64,000 bases of DNA from Oscillospiraceae bacterium (GTDB lineage: Bacteria; Bacillota; Clostridia; Oscillospirales; Oscillospiraceae). How positions within the stretch are numbered: position 1 is the first letter of the stretch; every line of letters starts with the position of its first letter. Shown piece by piece: positions 59,675 to 64,000 of the stretch. The translations under genes and the position numbers were made by a program. The notes under the pieces were generated by a model. It was not told the DNA's origin. It did no database searches and saw only the letters and a program-made list of their open reading frames with translations. The stretch covers positions 62,001 to 126,000 of the forward strand of contig SVLI01000004.1 in the NCBI GenBank assembly GCA_015068035.1, in the 5' to 3' direction.

Positions 59675-61816
59675 ATGAACCGAGTTGTCAAATCCACCCG
59701 CATCGTGGCGCTGATTCTGTTTACTGCGATACTGCTGAGCATCTACGCCGTGTCTCTGTACAAGCTGCAGATCATAGAGGGCAAGAAATATGCAGAGCGC
59801 AGCCAAAACAGCATCTCCACCGATGAGACCGTTAAGGCCATTCGCGGCAACATCTACGACCGCTATGGCCGCATGCTCGTCACCAGCCGAAACTGCAACA
59901 ACCTGTATATCGACTCCGGCCAGCTTTTCAATGCGGAAAAGGTGGAAGATCCGAACGCCGTTATTTTGCAGCTTGTCCGGCTCGTGCAGGAAACCGGGAA
60001 CGAATGGTGCGACGAGCTGCCGATCTCGATGGACTCCCCCTTTGTCTACGACCAGTACATGTCGGACGAGGACAGCACCCGATTGGAGCTGTTTCTGGAG
60101 GACAAGAAGTGGGATGCAGACATATCTGCCGTCGAGCTGATGGCCAAATTCCGCACGCGCTATGACATCGACAATCACTACACCTCCGAAGAAATGCGCA
60201 TCATCGCGGGCATCCGCTACTCCCTGAATATGCATTTCGTCGTGCAAACCACGGACTACATTTTCGTTGAGGATGCTTCTATGGAGCTCATCGCGCGCAT
60301 CAAGGAGCTTGGCATCCCCGCGATCAAGGTAAAAACAAGCTTTGTTCGGGAATACCACACGCCCTATGCCGCGCAGCTTTTGGGCTACATTGGTAAGATG
60401 TCTGCCGAAGAATACAACGGCACGGAAACCCGTGTCGGCTATAAAGAAAAAGACTACAAATACGACAGTCTGGTTGGAAAAGACGGCGTGGAATATGCCT
60501 TTGAGGACTGGCTGCACGGCGAAGATGGCGAGGTTCGCATCACCACCAACGCCTCGGGCACCACAACGGGTATGGTCTACCTCAGCGAGCCCGAGCCGGG
60601 CAACAACGTCTATCTCACGCTGGATATTGCCTTGCAGGCGGCTGCCGAGCAGGCGCTTGCAACCCACATCGCAAAGCTCAATGAACAGCGTGAGCTGGAA
60701 AACCAGGAGGCGATCCTCAGCGGCAACACCGACGAGGTGATGGAGTATGCAAGCGGCGGTGCGCTGGTTGTTGTGGACGTAAAAACCTCCGAACCGCTGT
60801 GCATTGCAAGCTATCCGACCTTTGATCTGGAAAACATCATGGAGAACTTCTCGGAGCTGGTTCAGGACGAGAGCGCACCCATGTTTAACCGCGCCCTCAA
60901 CGGCACCTACGCCCCCGGCTCCACATTCAAACCCGTCACCGGTATCGCTGCGCTCAATGAGGGCAAGGTAACCGTTGATTACACGATTCACGACGAGGGA
61001 ATCTTTACAAAATATTCCGATGTCGACACCAGCTACATGCCGACCTGCTGGATCTATGGCAAGGGCTCGCACGGCGACGTCAACATGGCAAAGGCAATCG
61101 AGCATTCCTGCAACTATTACTTCTACACGGTGGGCGACCTGCTCGGCATCGACCGCATTGCGAAATATGCGCAGATGTTCGGTTTGGGCGAACCCACGGG
61201 CATTGAGCTTCCGGAATCCGTCGGACATATGGCCACGCCGGAATACAAGGCGGAGGTCTATTCCGAAGATTCAACGGAGAGCGAATGGTTCGTCGGCGAT
61301 ACGCTGGCTGCATCCATCGGCCAGTCCGTCAGCCTGTTCTCCCCGCTCCAGCTCGCCAACTACACGGCGGCGATTGCCAACAGCGGCGTGCGGCATGAGG
61401 CTTCGATCCTCCGCGCCGTGCGCAGTTATGACGGCACAGAGAGCCTGTACACGCGCGAACCCGTCGTCTCCGGCGACGTTGATGTGGACGAAAGCTACTA
61501 TGAAGCGATCCGCCACGGAATGCGGCTGGTTGTGACCAGCGGCAACTCGCTTACTGTTTATGAATCCTTTCTCGGCGTGGATTACACGCTCGGCGCCAAG
61601 ACCGGCACGGCGCAGCGTGGTGAGCATCTGGCCAACAACGCTTGCTTCATCTGTTTTGCGCCTTATGATGACCCGGAAATTGCCATGGCAGTCGTCGTGG
61701 AAAAGGGCGGCGCCGGTGCAAACCTTGCCGCGATCGCCAAGGACGTTCTGGACTTCTACTTCATTTTCCAGGACAGCACAAGCGCAGCGGAGACCGAGTT
61801 GATGCTCTTGCGATAA
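59675..61816 (+). CDS. Class B penicillin-binding protein 2 (cell elongation transpeptidase)
   Basis: The 713-residue protein has a short cytoplasmic tail, a transmembrane helix (about 8-28), the PBP dimer/pedestal domain and a transpeptidase domain with the three active-site motifs: STFK in YAPGSTFKPVTG, SCN in EHSCNYYFY, and KTG in GAKTGTAQRG. The long SLPEYxQ-like and GRNGxE-like segments (LVGKDGVEYAFEDWLHG) fit the elongation enzyme. It starts 3 bases after mreD, completing mreC-mreD-pbp2. It crosslinks peptidoglycan during lateral growth. Confidence 0.95.
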   Translation: MNRVVKSTRIVALILFTAILLSIYAVSLYKLQIIEGKKYAERSQNSISTDETVKAIRGNIYDRYGRMLVTSRNCNNLYIDSGQLFNAEKVEDPNAVILQLVRLVQETGNEWCDELPISMDSPFVYDQYMSDEDSTRLELFLEDKKWDADISAVELMAKFRTRYDIDNHYTSEEMRIIAGIRYSLNMHFVVQTTDYIFVEDASMELIARIKELGIPAIKVKTSFVREYHTPYAAQLLGYIGKMSAEEYNGTETRVGYKEKDYKYDSLVGKDGVEYAFEDWLHGEDGEVRITTNASGTTTGMVYLSEPEPGNNVYLTLDIALQAAAEQALATHIAKLNEQRELENQEAILSGNTDEVMEYASGGALVVVDVKTSEPLCIASYPTFDLENIMENFSELVQDESAPMFNRALNGTYAPGSTFKPVTGIAALNEGKVTVDYTIHDEGIFTKYSDVDTSYMPTCWIYGKGSHGDVNMAKAIEHSCNYYFYTVGDLLGIDRIAKYAQMFGLGEPTGIELPESVGHMATPEYKAEVYSEDSTESEWFVGDTLAASIGQSVSLFSPLQLANYTAAIANSGVRHEASILRAVRSYDGTESLYTREPVVSGDVDVDESYYEAIRHGMRLVVTSGNSLTVYESFLGVDYTLGAKTGTAQRGEHLANNACFICFAPYDDPEIAMAVVVEKGGAGANLAAIAKDVLDFYFIFQDSTSAAETELMLLR

Positions 61817-61863
61817 GCCGCTTTGCAGCAGCACAATTCCCCGCTTTTGCGCAAGATTTCTTA

Positions 61864-61892
61864 TTGAATTTTCTGAAAAGACATATTATAAT
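61864..61892 (+). promoter_or_regulatory. Sigma-A promoter upstream of the MgsA-like gene
   Basis: TTGAAT (61864-61869), a 17-base spacer and TATAAT (61887-61892), 60 bases before the ATG. Confidence 0.85.
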
Positions 61893-61952
61893 GGAGTATC
61901 GGGACGAAATAATACAATCGCCGTTTTAACGGTCGGAAAAGGAGGGTTCACC

Positions 61953-62354
61953 ATGAACATTGCGTTGATGTCGCACGACGGAAAAAAAGAACTGATGGTT
62001 CAGTTCTGTATCGCTTACTGCGGCATTCTGGCCGGTCATTCCCTCTGCGCAACCAGCACAACGGGAAAGCTCATCGCTGAGGCAACCGGTCTGCCGATCA
62101 CGCTGTATCTCAGCGCTGCACAAGGCGGCAGCCAGCATGTCGGCGCGCGCATTGCTTACAATGAGATTGACCTGGTGCTTTTTTTCTGCGACCCCTCCGG
62201 GCACGAGGATTTCACCCCCGTCAATGAGATCGCACGCCTCTGTGATCAGTACAGCGTGCCCTTTGCCTCCAATGTCGCAACGGCGGAGGTGCTCATTCAG
62301 GGTCTACGCCGTGGCGATCTGGATTGGAGAAACATCGTCAATCCCAAGAATTGA
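61953..62354 (+). CDS. Methylglyoxal-synthase-like protein (altered active site)
   Basis: The 133-residue protein covers the whole MGS fold: MNIALMSHDGKKELM, CATSTTGKLIAEATGL, VGARIAYNEIDLVLFFCDP, and VPFASNVATAEVLIQGLRRGDLDW. MgsA converts dihydroxyacetone phosphate to methylglyoxal and phosphate. The family motif GGDQ, with the catalytic aspartate (Asp71 in E. coli), reads GGSQH here, and the stretch around it is AAQ rather than SGP. A histidine at the H98 region is kept. It may be inactive, altered in substrate, or regulatory. It has its own promoter and terminator; AGGAGG precedes the ATG. Confidence 0.82.
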   Translation: MNIALMSHDGKKELMVQFCIAYCGILAGHSLCATSTTGKLIAEATGLPITLYLSAAQGGSQHVGARIAYNEIDLVLFFCDPSGHEDFTPVNEIARLCDQYSVPFASNVATAEVLIQGLRRGDLDWRNIVNPKN

Positions 62355-62389
62355 GAGCCTGTAATACGAATTTTTGATTGTAACCGAAG

Positions 62390-62437
62390 CCCTGAAGTGC
62401 TCTCGTCCAAAAGGGGCGAGAGCACTTCAGGCTTTTT
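62390..62437 (+). terminator. Rho-independent terminator before hisS
   Basis: A perfect 15-base stem (62391-62405 with 62417-62431) and TTTTT (62433-62437). No T-box elements are recognised in the leader of hisS. Confidence 0.9.
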
Positions 62438-62493
62438 GCGGCTGTCCGCTGATTCCGGATAGCAGCATTTTCACTACGAAAGGAACTGTATAC

Positions 62494-63852
62494 ATGAAAC
62501 AGATCACCCCCCGGACGCTGTCCGGCTTTATGGAACTGCTCCCCGGCGAGCAGGCAAAAATGGAAAAGATGATGGAACAGCTGCGAAAGAACTATTCCCT
62601 TTTCGGCTTCACCGCGCTGGATACGCCCATTATCGAGTCCGCGGAGGTGCTGCTGGCCAAGGGCGGCGGCGAGACGGAAAAGCAGGTTTACCGCTTCACG
62701 AAGGGCGACAGTGACCTTGCGCTTCGCTTTGATTTGACCGTCCCGCTGGCCAAGTACGTCGCGCTCCATTATGGGGAGCTCGCCTTCCCTTTCCGCCGTT
62801 ATCAGATCGGTAAGGTCTACCGCGGTGAACGCGCGCAGCGCGGTCGTTTCCGTGAGTTCTATCAGGCGGACATCGACGTGATCGGTGACGGACAGCTTGA
62901 CATTCTCAACGAGGCAGAAATTCCCTCCATCATCTACCGCACATTCAGCTCCCTTGGCTTGACAAAGTTTGTCATCCGCGTCAACAACCGGAAGATTCTC
63001 TCCGGCTTTTACGCTCTGCTGGGGCTGGCAGAGAAAAGCGGCGATATCATGCGCGCCGTGGACAAGCTCGACAAGATCGGCACGGAAAAGCTTCGCGCAC
63101 TGCTCGTCGGCGAAGAGCTCGGCCTTACGGACGAACAGGCGGATGAGATCCTGCGCTTCATCTCCATCGGCGGCAGCAACGCCGAGGTGCTCGCCGAGCT
63201 GGAGGGCTACCGTGGGAAGAATGAGATTTTCGATCTGGGCCTTGACGAGCTGAAGGCGGTTGTGGCATATCTGCCGGAATTCGGTGTGCCGGAAACCAAC
63301 TTCGCCGTGGATCTGACCATCGCGCGCGGGCTGGACTACTACACCGGCACCGTTTACGAAACCACACTCACCGAGCATCCCGAGATCGGCTCTGTCTGCT
63401 CCGGCGGACGCTATGATGATCTGGCCGGATATTACACCGACCGCAAGCTGCCGGGTGTTGGCATCTCCATCGGGCTGACCCGCCTGTTTTACGTGCTCAG
63501 CGAACAGGGCCTGCTCTCCGATGCGATCATCACCTCTCCGGCGGACGTGTTGATCATCCCCATGGCAGAGGATCTCTCTTTTGCCGTTCAAACCGCAACC
63601 GTTCTGCGCGACGCCGGTCTGCGCGTGCAGCTCTACACCGAGAAAAAGAAATTTAAAGCAAAAATGACCTATGCAAACAAGCTGCGGGTGCCCTTCGTCG
63701 CGCTGATCGGCGAAGACGAGCTCGCGCAGGGCAAGGTCTCGCTTAAAAATATGGAAAGCGGCGAACAGACGCTGCTCACGCCCGCCGAAGCTGCTGACGC
63801 AGCGCGCAGGCTGATCCAGGAAAAAGAATGCGAAAAGGTCATCCGAGGCTAA
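62494..63852 (+). CDS. hisS: Histidine--tRNA ligase
   Basis: The ATG at 62494 with AAAGGAA upstream gives 452 residues; an in-frame ATG at 62374 lies inside the terminator. Class II motifs are present: motif 2 YRGERAQRGRFREFYQADIDVIG, the HisA peptide VDLTIARGLDYYTGTVYE, SGGRYDDLAGYY and motif 3 GVGISIGLTRL. The C-terminal anticodon domain is DVLIIPM...YTEKKKFKAKMTYANK. It is followed 17 bases later by aspS, the usual order. Confidence 0.96.
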   Translation: MKQITPRTLSGFMELLPGEQAKMEKMMEQLRKNYSLFGFTALDTPIIESAEVLLAKGGGETEKQVYRFTKGDSDLALRFDLTVPLAKYVALHYGELAFPFRRYQIGKVYRGERAQRGRFREFYQADIDVIGDGQLDILNEAEIPSIIYRTFSSLGLTKFVIRVNNRKILSGFYALLGLAEKSGDIMRAVDKLDKIGTEKLRALLVGEELGLTDEQADEILRFISIGGSNAEVLAELEGYRGKNEIFDLGLDELKAVVAYLPEFGVPETNFAVDLTIARGLDYYTGTVYETTLTEHPEIGSVCSGGRYDDLAGYYTDRKLPGVGISIGLTRLFYVLSEQGLLSDAIITSPADVLIIPMAEDLSFAVQTATVLRDAGLRVQLYTEKKKFKAKMTYANKLRVPFVALIGEDELAQGKVSLKNMESGEQTLLTPAEAADAARRLIQEKECEKVIRG

Positions 63853-63869
63853 GTAAAGGAGATATCAAC

Positions 63870-64000
63870 ATGATGCAGAACCGTACACATACCTGTGGCG
63901 AGCTTCGTCTTGCCGATGCCGGCAAGGAAGTCAGACTCGTCGGCTGGATGGAGAACGTCCGTGAGGTCGGCGCCCGTCTGGCCTTTGTTGTGCTGCGCGA
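63870..64000 (+). CDS. aspS: Aspartate--tRNA ligase (5' part)
   Basis: The first 43 residues, after AAAGGAG, include RTHTCGELRLADAGKEVRLVGWMENVRE, matching the N-terminal OB-fold of bacterial AspRS. The gene runs off the end of the window. The position after hisS supports the call. Confidence 0.93.
   Translation, partial: MMQNRTHTCGELRLADAGKEVRLVGWMENVREVGARLAFVVLR

Noticed and set aside
62355-62493. T-box leader before hisS
   Set aside because: Only an ordinary terminator is seen; the T-box sequence and the specifier stem are absent.

Overview
The window looks like a chromosomal segment of an anaerobic, endospore-forming Gram-positive bacterium of the class Clostridia, probably in or near the Oscillospiraceae. 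The evidence is a complete spoIIAA-spoIIAB-sigF operon, a large SRP RNA beside dnaX, a MetF/MetV/RnfC2-type methylene-tetrahydrofolate module as in acetogens, a class B sortase, and frequent TTG/GTG starts with strong GGAGG ribosome binding sites. The genus cannot be fixed from the sequence alone.

Layout. (1) 1-2493, plus strand: the end of a PiT phosphate transporter, its DUF47/PhoU-like partner and a membrane-anchored alpha/beta hydrolase, with two clear terminators. (2) 3061-36640, minus strand: about 33.6 kb in which all 19 genes point the same way. By eye the region is more AT-rich than its flanks, and imperfect direct repeats of about 50 bp lie just outside it (2642-2693 and 36969-37021). 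In transcription order it holds: an SH3b membrane protein; a degenerate HD-GYP/EAL fusion; a type II membrane protein; a surface subunit of 731 aa; a second subunit; an ER-type (SipW-like) signal peptidase; a membrane-anchored McrB-like AAA+ ATPase; a coiled-coil DUF2357-like partner; a third subunit; a second SipW-like signal peptidase; a beta-helix surface protein; two short-motif surface proteins, one with an 11-unit 13-residue repeat; a 1510-aa subunit built on the same core as the 731-aa one; an Lgt-like protein; a BspA-type LRR membrane protein; a giant dockerin protein; a cohesin-like protein with a VPPTG sorting signal; and a class B sortase. (3) 37164-44857, plus strand: a fusion of an NAD(P)-binding domain with a GH63-like glycosidase, an FAD oxidoreductase, then a promoter and the RnfC2/MetV fusion, MetV and MetF. 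(4) 44954-52588, minus strand: spermidine-synthase-like membrane protein, YbaB, DnaX, SRP RNA, a hydrolase, BirA and the sigF operon. (5) 52804-64000, plus strand: shikimate kinase, GdpP, L9, ArgS, Maf, MreC, MreD, PBP2, an MgsA-like protein, HisS and the start of AspS.

The candidate undescribed system is region 2. At least seven of its proteins share a TasA/camelysin-like N-terminal pattern (Ser/Thr-x-Ala-Trp/Arg-Phe/Tyr after a hydrophobic segment), and two dedicated signal peptidases with the Ser-His-Asp signature of SipW sit among them. Five share C-terminal motifs (WLEGxDxDC or VYLDG). This suggests a multi-subunit surface fibre or coat, assembled with a membrane-tethered AAA+ motor and possibly controlled by a cyclic-dinucleotide receptor-like protein. 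A cohesin-dockerin-sortase module at the 3' end could hold a giant secreted protein on the wall. The family assignments come from motifs read by eye; the functional model is inference.
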